Shown: piece by piece, positions 1 to 5,288 of the stretch
Numbering within the stretch: the first letter of the stretch is position 1
Layout of the letters: each line of letters starts with the position of its first letter
From: JANYJJ01 sp038241115
GTDB taxonomy: Bacteria; Pseudomonadota; Gammaproteobacteria; Burkholderiales; Burkholderiaceae_C
Assembly: GCA_038241115.1 (NCBI GenBank)
Contig: JBBRGA010000185.1
Location: 1-5,288, forward strand
Reading direction: 5' to 3'
DNA length: 5,288 bases
Position numbers and translations under genes: made by a program
The notes under the pieces: generated by a model
The model's input: only the letters and a program-made list of their open reading frames with translations
What the model was told of the DNA's origin: nothing
The model's database searches: none

Positions 1-81
1 ATGGGCCGAAACAACGAAGCGGTGACGTTCCTGGGCCTGACGATTTCCGTCGTGCCGTCTACGCTCGCTCAAGCGCCATGA
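1..81 (+). CDS. C-terminal end of an unidentified upstream gene (partial)
   Basis: Frame 1 is open from the first base and stops with TGA at 79-81, giving 26 residues that end in PSTLAQAP. The stop overlaps the next gene's start as ATGA (78-81), a common arrangement between co-translated genes, which is the main reason to read this as the end of a real gene. The codon at 1-3 is ATG, but the fragment is too short to tell whether that is a start or an internal methionine. The residues (GRNNEAVTFLGLTIS near the start) match no family I recognise. It could also be non-coding leader of the permease gene. Confidence 0.4.
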   Translation: MGRNNEAVTFLGLTISVVPSTLAQAP

Positions 82-827
82 TCGACATGCCTTGGGCCAC
101 GCTGGCCGCTGTGGCCCTCACCCTGGTGCTGGCCTACACCGTGTACGGCCTCACCGGCTTCGGGGCCAACATCGCCGCCATGCCGCTGCTGGCGCAGTTG
201 CTGCCTTTGCGCACCGCCGTTCCCATGCTGGTGATCTTTGATCTGGTCACTGGCTTCGTGCTGTTGCTACAGCACCACCGAAACGTCGACTGGCGCGAGG
301 CGCTGCGCTTGCTGCCGTGGCTGGTGATCGGCATGGCCGCGGGCGTCACGCTGTTGTCTGAAGTGAACGAGCGGCCATTGTTGGTGGCGCTGGGGGCCTT
401 TGTTGTTGCGCTGGCGCTCTGGAACTTGCTGCGGCGTGTTTCGACCGCAGCCATCTCCAGCCGCTGGGCGGTACCCGCCGGGCTGGTTGGCGGCACGGTC
501 ACCGCGCTGTATGGCATCGGCGGGCCGATTTACACCGTCTATCTGGCGCGTCGTTTGCCTGATAAAAACCGGCTGCGCGCCACCATCGGCGGTCTGATAT
601 TCGGCAATGCGCTGATTCGCTTGGCGCTGTTCACCGGCACCGGTTTCTATTCACAGGCGGGCTTGCTGGAACTGGCTGCCGTGCTCTTGCCTTGCGCCTT
701 GGTGGGCCAGTTCATCGGCGGCCGCCTCCACTCACGCCTGCCTGCGCAGCGCGTCATGCAGGCGGTGTGGTGTTTGCTGACAGTTGGCGGTGTCGGGCTG
801 ATCTGGCGCGGCATGAACGCGGCATGA
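78..827 (+). CDS. TauE/SafE-family membrane permease
   Basis: A 249-residue, almost entirely hydrophobic inner-membrane protein, a usual length for the TauE/SafE (DUF81) family. It shows the family's internal duplication: each half carries a glycine-rich motif in a membrane segment, GLTGFGA at residues 24-30 and GLVGGTVTALYGIGGP at about 135-150. About seven to eight membrane segments can be placed, roughly at 8-33, 45-65, 76-94, 100-118, 132-156, 168-188, 195-215 and 225-244. Characterised family members are linked to export of sulfite, sulfoacetate or other organic anions, but many have unknown substrates and nothing here identifies one. The start at 78 is chosen because it overlaps the upstream stop; there is no good Shine-Dalgarno sequence, as expected for a coupled start. 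A second ATG nine bases on (87) is possible. The stop (825-827) lies in copy 2 of an 11-bp tandem repeat, so the last residues (GMNAA) are repeat-encoded. Confidence 0.9.
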   Translation: MIDMPWATLAAVALTLVLAYTVYGLTGFGANIAAMPLLAQLLPLRTAVPMLVIFDLVTGFVLLLQHHRNVDWREALRLLPWLVIGMAAGVTLLSEVNERPLLVALGAFVVALALWNLLRRVSTAAISSRWAVPAGLVGGTVTALYGIGGPIYTVYLARRLPDKNRLRATIGGLIFGNALIRLALFTGTGFYSQAGLLELAAVLLPCALVGQFIGGRLHSRLPAQRVMQAVWCLLTVGGVGLIWRGMNAA

Positions 828-864
828 ACGTGGCATGAACGTGGCATGAACGTGGCATGAACGC
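810..864. repeat. 11-bp tandem repeat, five copies, across the permease stop codon
   Basis: Five head-to-tail copies of GGCATGAACGY lie at 810-820, 821-831, 832-842, 843-853 and 854-864. Copies differ only at the last base (C, T, T, T, C). The array covers the last codons of the permease gene, its TGA stop in copy 2, and most of the 52-base gap to the end of the convergent rsuA gene at 880. Since 11 is not a multiple of three, successive copies fall in different frames. The unit is not palindromic and I see no clear intrinsic terminator in this gap. Confidence 0.95.
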
Positions 865-879
865 GACTTACAGCGTCGA

Positions 880-1617
880 TCAAAGTAGCACTGGCGTTTC
901 TGGTTCAGCCGGGTAAAGCACCTGCGGCCCGTCCAACCAACGCCATTGGCCGGGTGCCAAATCGGTTGGCAAAGTCAGCTCACCAAAGCCGCTGCGGCGC
1001 AGCGTTTCAACCCGGTTGCTCACCGCCGCCAGCATTCGTTTGACTTGGTGGTACTTGCCTTCTGTGAGTGTCATGCGCAGGCCGAACAAGCCGTCGGCTT
1101 GCTCGCCCAACGCCTCGGCTGCGGCCGCGCGCACGGGCACAGGGTCGTCGATCAGCGTGACGCCCCTTAGCAATTGTTGAACTTGCTCTTCGCCCACCGG
1201 ATGCTTGCAGCCAATCTCATAAACCTTGGGCACATGGTGCTTTGGCGAGGTCAGTTTGTGGATCAGCGTGCCGTCGTCGGTGAGCAGCAGCAAGCCGGTC
1301 GTGTCTTCGTCCAAACGCCCCACGGCCTGCACATCGCGGCGGCGCAGTGGCGCGGGCAGAAGGCTGTAGATGCTGGGGTGGTGCTTGGGCTTTTGCGAAC
1401 ACTCATAGCCCGCAGGTTTGTTCAACAAGATCAGCGCCTTCTCGCGGTAAGGCCAAGCCGCGCCGCGCACGGTGAATACCGCACCCACCGGATCAACCTC
1501 AAAAAACGGGTCGTCGCAGAAGCTGCCGTTCAGCGTGACATGGCCAGAGGCGATCAGCCCCTCACATTCACGCCGGGGGCCGAGGCCTTGAGAGAACAGG
1601 ATTTGGGCGAGTTTCAT
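880..1617 (-). CDS. rsuA: 16S rRNA pseudouridine(516) synthase, RsuA type
   Basis: Isomerises a uridine, U516 in the E. coli enzyme, to pseudouridine in 16S rRNA during small-subunit assembly in the cytoplasm. The 245 residues from ATG at 1617 compare with about 231 for E. coli RsuA. Residues 1-45 form an S4-like RNA-binding domain (MKLAQILFSQGLGPRRECEG). The catalytic domain follows: LNKPAGYECS (65-74), GRLDEDTTGLLLLTDDG (100-116) with the presumed catalytic Asp103, LTSPKHHVPKVYEI (122-135), and TEGKYHQVKRMLAAVSNRVE (185-204), the last typical of RsuA rather than RluB/E/F. The frame stays open upstream to an ATG at 1734, but that extension would be translated through the terminator at 1699-1731 and has no family similarity, so the start at 1617 is preferred. 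No strong Shine-Dalgarno or promoter is visible upstream. The gene must have its own promoter in roughly 1618-1698 if the terminator is efficient. It converges on the permease gene. Confidence 0.93.
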   Translation of the reverse strand: MKLAQILFSQGLGPRRECEGLIASGHVTLNGSFCDDPFFEVDPVGAVFTVRGAAWPYREKALILLNKPAGYECSQKPKHHPSIYSLLPAPLRRRDVQAVGRLDEDTTGLLLLTDDGTLIHKLTSPKHHVPKVYEIGCKHPVGEEQVQQLLRGVTLIDDPVPVRAAAAEALGEQADGLFGLRMTLTEGKYHQVKRMLAAVSNRVETLRRSGFGELTLPTDLAPGQWRWLDGPQVLYPAEPETPVLL

Positions 1618-1698
1618 TTGAGCTGACGTTGCTGAGCAGATTGACGCGGGGTTTCTTGTTTGCGCTGCGGCTGGTGATGGATTTCGCGCGAGTGCATG

Positions 1699-1731
1699 AA
1701 AAACGGGACGAAGCATGCGCTTCGTCCCGTT
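1699..1731 (-). terminator. Intrinsic (rho-independent) terminator of the ABC importer operon
   Basis: A perfect 13-bp inverted repeat (1702-1714 with 1719-1731; core ACGGGACGAAGC paired with GCTTCGTCCCGT) encloses a four-base loop. Read on the - strand the stem is followed at once by TTTTT (1703-1699), two of whose bases also belong to the stem. It begins 25 bases past the TAA of the substrate-binding protein gene, so it ends that operon. On the + strand no T-run follows the stem, so it looks one-directional. It shields rsuA from operon read-through. Confidence 0.93.
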
Positions 1732-1755
1732 CAAGCGTCAACTCAGATTGTGTTT

Positions 1756-2760
1756 TTACTTCGCCATCGCCTTGTCCCAAACCGCATGCGTCCATGCATC
1801 GGCGCCGGGGTCTTTCTTGATGACAGGGTCGCTGCCACCGGCCAACAAAACTTTCACTGTGCGCTGGTAGGCGGCGGGCTCCAAGTAGCCCATTTTTGGC
1901 GTGCCGGCTGCGGTGATGAGCTTGGCGACGTTTTCCAATTGGCGCTTTTGTACCGCGGCGGTGGAGCCGCCAGAGGTATCAGCCGCCAAGATGATTTTCA
2001 CGGCTTCGTCCTGGTTTTTGATCGCGTACTCCCAGCCCTTCATCGAGGCTTTCACGAACTTGCCCATGCGCGCCACGAAAGCCGGGTCTTTCAGCTTGGG
2101 GCCCATGGCGTACAGGCCGTCTTCCAGCGTGGCCACGCCTTGGTCTTCGTACGGGAACGTCACCAGGTCGGCGGGCTTGACGCCTGCGTCGATGATTTGC
2201 CAGTATTCGTTGTAGATCATGGTGGAGACGCAGGCCGCTTGGTTTTGCAACAGTGGGTCAACGTTGAAGCCCTGCTTCAAAACTTTCACGTCGGGGGTGG
2301 CGCCACCGGTTTTCAAGCCAAGGCTGCCCATCCAGCTGAGGAAAGGATATTCATTGCCGCCAAACCACACGCCCAGCGTCTTGCCTTTGAAGTCGGCCTT
2401 GGTGTTAACGCCGCTGGCTTTTTTGCAAGTGAGCATCATGCCGCTGCGGTTGTAAATTTGCGCCACGTTGACCATGGGCACGCCGGCTTCGCGCGCAGCC
2501 AGCGCGCTGGGCATCCAGTCGACGGTCAGGTCGGCGCCGTTGGCGGCCAACACTTGCGCGGGCGCAATGTCGGGGCCCCCCGGCTTGATGGTCACGTCCA
2601 AACCCGCCTCTTTGTAAAAACCCTTGGCGGCGGCCACGTAGTAGCCGGCGAACTGCGCTTGAGGCAGCCACTTGAGCTGAACGGTGACTTTTTCTTGGGC
2701 GCTGGCGGTGCCCGCGGCACCGGCCAACATGAGGGCCATGAGCAGAGCTGTTTTACGCAT
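1756..2760 (-). CDS. NMT1/THI5-family ABC transporter substrate-binding protein
   Basis: Periplasmic ligand-binding subunit of the importer encoded upstream in the same operon. From ATG at 2760 it has 334 residues. Residues 1-21 are a clear signal peptide: MRK, a hydrophobic core and TASA before QEKV. The mature protein opens with VTVQLKWLPQAQFAGYYVAAAKGFYKEAGL (about 25-54), the N-terminal hallmark of NMT1/THI5-like proteins such as ThiY and RibY. GGPDIAP (61-67), ADLTVDWMPSALAA (76-89) and GKTLGVWFGGNEYPF (126-140) fit the usual two-lobed fold. Known relatives bind thiamine pyrimidine precursors, riboflavin or other small heterocycles; the ligand here is undetermined. The frame continues upstream to 2865, but only the start at 2760 gives a signal peptide and a Shine-Dalgarno site. 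It is the last gene of the operon, 114 bases after the second permease gene, with a strong terminator 25 bases downstream. Family is confident, ligand is not. Confidence 0.93.
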   Translation of the reverse strand: MRKTALLMALMLAGAAGTASAQEKVTVQLKWLPQAQFAGYYVAAAKGFYKEAGLDVTIKPGGPDIAPAQVLAANGADLTVDWMPSALAAREAGVPMVNVAQIYNRSGMMLTCKKASGVNTKADFKGKTLGVWFGGNEYPFLSWMGSLGLKTGGATPDVKVLKQGFNVDPLLQNQAACVSTMIYNEYWQIIDAGVKPADLVTFPYEDQGVATLEDGLYAMGPKLKDPAFVARMGKFVKASMKGWEYAIKNQDEAVKIILAADTSGGSTAAVQKRQLENVAKLITAAGTPKMGYLEPAAYQRTVKVLLAGGSDPVIKKDPGADAWTHAVWDKAMAK

Positions 2761-2768
2761 CTTAAAAA

Positions 2769-2772
2769 CTCC
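2769..2772 (-). promoter_or_regulatory. Ribosome binding site of the substrate-binding protein
   Basis: GGAG (within CCTGGAG on the - strand) sits eight bases before the ATG at 2760. It decides the start against the in-frame upstream methionine at 2865, which lies inside the end of the permease gene. This is one of the two good Shine-Dalgarno sequences seen in the operon and fits the need for more binding protein than membrane subunits. I see no convincing -35/-10 pair in the 114-base gap 2761-2874. Confidence 0.7.
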
Positions 2773-2874
2773 AGGTTGTTGCCTTGCGGCGGGATTGAAA
2801 GTGGTGCTGAATGATGCCGCGTACGGGCCGGTTAAACAGCGTGGAAAGCTCGGGGGTGCAGACATTGAGAATAT

Positions 2875-3729
2875 TCAAGCGCGTCGGATCGACGGATGCC
2901 AAAACGTCACTCGGCGCTCTATCCAACCCAATATTCCATAAAGCAATGATCCTGCCAGCGCAGCCACGAAGATTGCGGCCCAGACCAAGCCCATGTTCAT
3001 GCGCGAGGCTTCGGTTGAAATTCGAAAGCCCAAACCGTCCATGGGCGAGCCAAAAAATTCGGCCACGATGGCTCCAATCAACGCGAGTGTGGAGTTGATC
3101 TTCAGTGCGTTGAACACAAATGGCAGCGCCACCGGCAAGCGCAGCGAAAACAATGTGCGCCAGTAGCTTGCGCCATAAGAGCGCATCAAATCGCGCTCCA
3201 TGTGGCCCGCTTCTTTCAAGCCTGCCAAGGTGTTCACCAACATGGGGAAGAAAGTCATCAGCACCACCACTGCGGCTTTGGAATGCCAGTCAAAACCAAA
3301 CCACATCACCATGATGGGCGCAATGCCAACCAGCGGCACGCTGCTGGCCAGTGCGGCAATTGGCAGCAGGCCGCGTTGCAAAAAAGGGCTGCGGTCGATC
3401 AACACACCCATGGCAAAGCCCAAGCCGCTGCCCATGAGCAAGCCAAGCAGCGCCGACTTCAAAACGGTTTGAATGAAATCGTTGGACAGCACGGCCGCGT
3501 ATTTGTGCAGCGCGACACCGATCAAGCTGGGTGAGGGCAAGATCACGCGCGGCACGTCAAAAGCCCGCGTGATCAGCTCCCAAAAAATAAGCACCCAGGC
3601 ACCGAACAACAACGGCGCGCCGATCCGGCCGAGCAGGCCTTTTTCATTCATGTTGGCCACCCAGCGCACGCTGAGCACTGCCACGACGAGCAGCAACAAC
3701 AATGCCGCGATCAGCAACACACCTGTCAT
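2875..3729 (-). CDS. ABC transporter permease, second membrane subunit (NitT/TauT type)
   Basis: Inner-membrane subunit of the importer, 284 residues, of the binding-protein-dependent permease (BPD_transp_1) family. A long hydrophobic segment at about 3-24 precedes the usual core. LPSPSLI (64-70) is the conserved stretch found before the transport domain in SsuC/TauC-like permeases. Further membrane segments fall near 36-55, 88-111, 118-142, 150-170, 211-226 and 248-268. The EAA loop that docks on the ATPase is at about 180-203 (DLMRSYGAS to RLPVALP) with its conserved glycine at 186. The start overlaps the stop of the first permease as ATGA (3726-3729). An AGGAG at 3741-3737 lies seven bases upstream, inside the end of the first permease gene. 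The protein differs clearly from the first permease, so the two probably form a heterodimeric channel. Confidence 0.93.
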   Translation of the reverse strand: MTGVLLIAALLLLLVVAVLSVRWVANMNEKGLLGRIGAPLLFGAWVLIFWELITRAFDVPRVILPSPSLIGVALHKYAAVLSNDFIQTVLKSALLGLLMGSGLGFAMGVLIDRSPFLQRGLLPIAALASSVPLVGIAPIMVMWFGFDWHSKAAVVVLMTFFPMLVNTLAGLKEAGHMERDLMRSYGASYWRTLFSLRLPVALPFVFNALKINSTLALIGAIVAEFFGSPMDGLGFRISTEASRMNMGLVWAAIFVAALAGSLLYGILGWIERRVTFWHPSIRRA

Positions 3730-4607
3730 TTCTTCACTCCTGGAGTGAGCGCCTTTTCAGCCCATGCCACGCAGCCAGTCAGCGCCAAACCCAGCACCGC
3801 TGCCATCACCAAGGCAGACCAAATCTGGACGGTGTTGCCGTAGTACGAACCAGTGAGCAGGCGCGCGCCCAAGCCTGCCTGCGCGCCGGTGGGCAGCTCG
3901 CCAACGATGGCACCCACCAGCCCGGCCGCAATGCCCACGCGCAACGAAGGGAACAAATACGGCAGCGAAGCCGGCACGCGCAGCATCCAAAACGTGTTGG
4001 ATTTGCTGGCCGCATAGGTGTGCATCAGCTCCATTTCCAGCACCCCCGGCGAGCGCAGACCCTTGACCAGGGCCACTGCCACAGGGAAGAAACACAGGTA
4101 CATCGAGATGATGGCTTTGGGTACCAAGCCGGTCAGCCCCAGGCTGCCCATGATGACGATGATGATGGGCGCGATGGCCAGCACTGGAATCGTCTGCGAG
4201 GCAATGACCCACGGGAACAGGCTGCGGTCAAGGGTGCGGGAGTGAACGATGAGCACTGCCAGGACCGCGCCCAGCAGCGTTCCCATCACAAAGCCCAGCA
4301 GCGTGGCGGTGCTGGTCACGTAGGCGTGAAACAGCAAATTGCGCGGTGAATCCAGCGGCCAACCGGTAATGGAATTCCACAAATCCAGCGCAATTTGATG
4401 CGGCGCAGGCAGCACAGGGCGCTCCATGTTCCAGGTGAGTGGTGCCAATTCCAGCACGGTCCAGCCGGGTTTGTCCGACAGCACGCGTTCGATGATCTGC
4501 GGCGCGTTCAACCACACGGCGCCGGCGTACCAAACCAAGGTGACGACGCTCAGCACCACGAGCACGGGAAAGCTGCGTTGCCAGGGCGTGAGGGTGGGTG
4601 ATGTCAC
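3726..4607 (-). CDS. ABC transporter permease, first membrane subunit (NitT/TauT type)
   Basis: Inner-membrane subunit of the importer, 293 residues, BPD_transp_1 family. A membrane segment at about 13-34 is followed by a periplasmic stretch with LPAPHQIALDLW (66-77), then segments near 96-122, 130-153, 160-182, 222-237 and 262-284. QTIPVLAIAPIIIV (138-151) is typical of this permease group. The EAA loop lies at about 193-216 (ELMHTYAAS to VPASLP). Its usually conserved glycine is alanine (199), whereas the partner permease keeps the glycine. The start is GTG at 4607. The frame opens only 12 codons further upstream and offers no ATG, GTG or TTG there, so this is the longest possible form. No clear Shine-Dalgarno precedes it. 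It lies 231 bases after the ATPase gene and overlaps the second permease by four bases. Confidence 0.92.
   Translation of the reverse strand: MTSPTLTPWQRSFPVLVVLSVVTLVWYAGAVWLNAPQIIERVLSDKPGWTVLELAPLTWNMERPVLPAPHQIALDLWNSITGWPLDSPRNLLFHAYVTSTATLLGFVMGTLLGAVLAVLIVHSRTLDRSLFPWVIASQTIPVLAIAPIIIVIMGSLGLTGLVPKAIISMYLCFFPVAVALVKGLRSPGVLEMELMHTYAASKSNTFWMLRVPASLPYLFPSLRVGIAAGLVGAIVGELPTGAQAGLGARLLTGSYYGNTVQIWSALVMAAVLGLALTGCVAWAEKALTPGVKK
3734..3748 (-). promoter_or_regulatory. Ribosome binding site of the second permease, inside a small hairpin
   Basis: On the - strand the sequence TCACTCCAGGAGTGA can fold as a six-bp stem (TCACTC with GAGTGA) and a three-base loop. The AGGAG Shine-Dalgarno (3741-3737) spans loop and stem, seven bases before the ATG at 3729. 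The element lies inside the last codons of the first permease (LTPGVKK), so ribosomes finishing that gene would open it. The pairing is seen in the sequence; the coupling role is inference. Confidence 0.5.
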
Positions 4608-4679
4608 GATGAACCGGTTTCTTTGATGCGCGCTGGATGGTGTGCCTCAGATCGCTTGAACTGAGCTGAAACCCCTATC

Positions 4680-4765
4680 CCGTTCGGTCTGAGGTGGCTG
4701 TTCCGACTGTCCTGAGGTGTCGAAGAGAGTCCTGCGCGAACCCTTCGATACCTCAGGGCGAGCGG
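4680..4765. repeat. Inverted-repeat (REP-like) element between the ATPase and first permease genes
   Basis: CCTGAGGTGTCGAAG (4711-4725) pairs with CTTCGATACCTCAGG (4743-4757): 15 positions with one exception, which is a G-U pair in + strand RNA and a C-A mismatch in the operon's own - strand RNA. The loop is 17 bases. A longer unit can be traced. The reverse complement of 4750-4765 (CCGCTCGCCCTGAGGT) matches 4680-4695 (CCGTTCGGTCTGAGGT) at 13 of 16 bases, so the area holds two direct part-copies and one inverted copy of a unit resembling CCGYTCGCCCTGAGGTATCG. Such motifs resemble short dispersed intergenic repeats of proteobacteria; that identity is inference. The rest of the 4608-4838 gap shows no recognised gene and no T-run after the stem on either strand. 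Confidence 0.75.
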
Positions 4766-4838
4766 GCTGTGGTGCGTTGGCCCGAACTGGGTACCGAGGT
4801 TTATTGCACCCAAAGACGAGTTCGCCTTGTGCATTGCC

Positions 4839-5288
4839 TCAACCATGACCATCCGCCAAAGCCAGCCGCACGCGGTGCGCGAGCGCTGCGAATTCGGGCG
4901 TGTCGCGGACGTCGAGTTGGCGTTCCGTGGGCAGGGTGGATTCGATCACTTCGACAATCCGACCTGGCCGCGGCGACATCACCACGATGCGCGACGACAG
5001 AAAAACCGCTTCGGGAATAGAGTGCGTAACGAACACGACAGTGCGTCTGGCTTGCTTCCCGTCACCACGCCACAGTTGCAGCAGCTGCTCATTCAACCGG
5101 TCGCGAGTGATCTCGTCCAGCGCCCCAAACGGCTCGTCCATCATCAGCAGTTTTGGCTCAAAACCCAAGGCGCGCGCAATCGACACACGCTGCTGCATGC
5201 CGCCCGACAGCTGCCAGGGGAACTTCTTCTCGAAGCCCGAGAGATTCACGAGGTCGAGATTGCGGGCGATGCGCCGGCGCCGCTCGTC
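4839..5288 (-). CDS. ABC transporter ATP-binding subunit, SsuB/TauB-like (N-terminus outside window)
   Basis: Cytoplasmic ATPase that powers the importer. The frame is open from the window edge (5288) to TGA at 4839-4841, giving the C-terminal 149 residues; the Walker A motif and Q-loop would be off the window. Visible in order: the ABC signature LSGGMQQR (27-34 of the fragment), Walker B LLMMDEP (47-53) with catalytic Glu52, the D-loop GALD (55-58), and the H-loop in FVTHSIPEAVFLS (86-98) with His89. The tail SPRPGRIVEVIESTLP (105-120) is typical of NitT/TauT-type ATPases. A GTG at 5249 is internal, since the frame runs through it into signature-proximal sequence (ARNLDLVNLSGFEKKFP). It is the first operon gene in view, followed by a 231-base gap before the first permease. 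Confidence 0.95.
   Translation of the reverse strand, partial: DERRRRIARNLDLVNLSGFEKKFPWQLSGGMQQRVSIARALGFEPKLLMMDEPFGALDEITRDRLNEQLLQLWRGDGKQARRTVVFVTHSIPEAVFLSSRIVVMSPRPGRIVEVIESTLPTERQLDVRDTPEFAALAHRVRLALADGHG

Noticed and set aside
810..864. The tandem 11-bp array as a CRISPR array or iteron origin
   Set aside because: Copies abut directly with no spacers, and there is no replication gene or AT-rich region nearby; it is a simple tandem repeat in a short convergent gap.
1618..1734. N-terminal 39-residue extension of the RsuA-type enzyme from ATG at 1734
   Set aside because: The extension would be translated from the terminator hairpin and resembles no pseudouridine synthase; RsuA homology starts at MKLAQ from the ATG at 1617.
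1696..2814. A 372-codon open frame on the + strand, antisense to the whole substrate-binding protein gene
   Set aside because: It is a composition shadow in GC-rich coding DNA: no recognisable domain, low-complexity His/Gly/Ala-rich product, and it begins in the terminator stem, while the opposite strand encodes a clear family member with a signal peptide and ribosome binding site.
2761..2865. N-terminal 35-residue extension of the substrate-binding protein from 2865
   Set aside because: It would bury the signal peptide and lacks a ribosome binding site; the start at 2760 has both.
3702..4349. A 215-codon + strand frame antisense to the first permease, and other long frames opposite the permease genes
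   Set aside because: Gln/His/Arg-rich shadow translation with no family features; the - strand genes show clear transmembrane and EAA-loop signatures.
4646..4665. Small inverted repeat CTCAG...CTGAG as a possible terminator after the ATPase gene
   Set aside because: Only five base pairs with a ten-base loop and no T-run after it on either strand; termination here would also cut off the other importer genes.
78..5288. A joint sulfonate pathway linking the TauE/SafE-like permease with a taurine-type importer
   Set aside because: The two are on opposite strands, separated by rsuA and a strong terminator, and the binding protein looks ThiY/RibY-like rather than TauA/SsuA-like. No sulfonate enzyme is present.

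Overview
The window is a GC-rich, densely packed stretch of bacterial chromosome. Codon use and protein sequences look like a betaproteobacterium of the order Burkholderiales, probably near Comamonadaceae. That placement is from general resemblance, not from a marker gene.

Layout, left to right. On the + strand, the tail of an unidentified gene (ends at 81) overlaps by ATGA with a complete TauE/SafE-family membrane permease (78-827). The permease's stop codon lies inside an array of five 11-bp tandem repeats (810-864). A 16S rRNA pseudouridine synthase of the RsuA type (880-1617, - strand) converges on it from the other side. Next comes a strong intrinsic terminator (1699-1731, - strand), which closes a four-gene ABC importer operon filling the rest of the window on the - strand. 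In transcription order the operon is: ATPase (4839-5288, N-terminal part outside the window), first permease (3726-4607, GTG start), second permease (2875-3729, ATGA overlap) and a secreted substrate-binding protein of the NMT1/THI5 family (1756-2760).

The importer parts fit together as one NitT/TauT-type system: a periplasmic binding protein, two different membrane subunits each with an EAA loop, and an SsuB/TauB-like ATPase. The binding protein's LKWLPQAQFAGYYVA segment points to the ThiY/RibY side of the family (pyrimidine- or flavin-like ligands) rather than taurine or alkanesulfonate, but the substrate cannot be fixed from this window.

No new biological system is evident. The points worth a second look are non-coding or translational: the 11-bp array across a stop codon, an inverted-repeat element inside the operon between the ATPase and first permease genes, an 82-codon frame bridging that gap with overlaps at both ends, and a small hairpin holding the ribosome binding site of the second permease. 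No gene-free stretch exceeds 300 bases; the longest is 4608-4838, which holds the inverted-repeat element.
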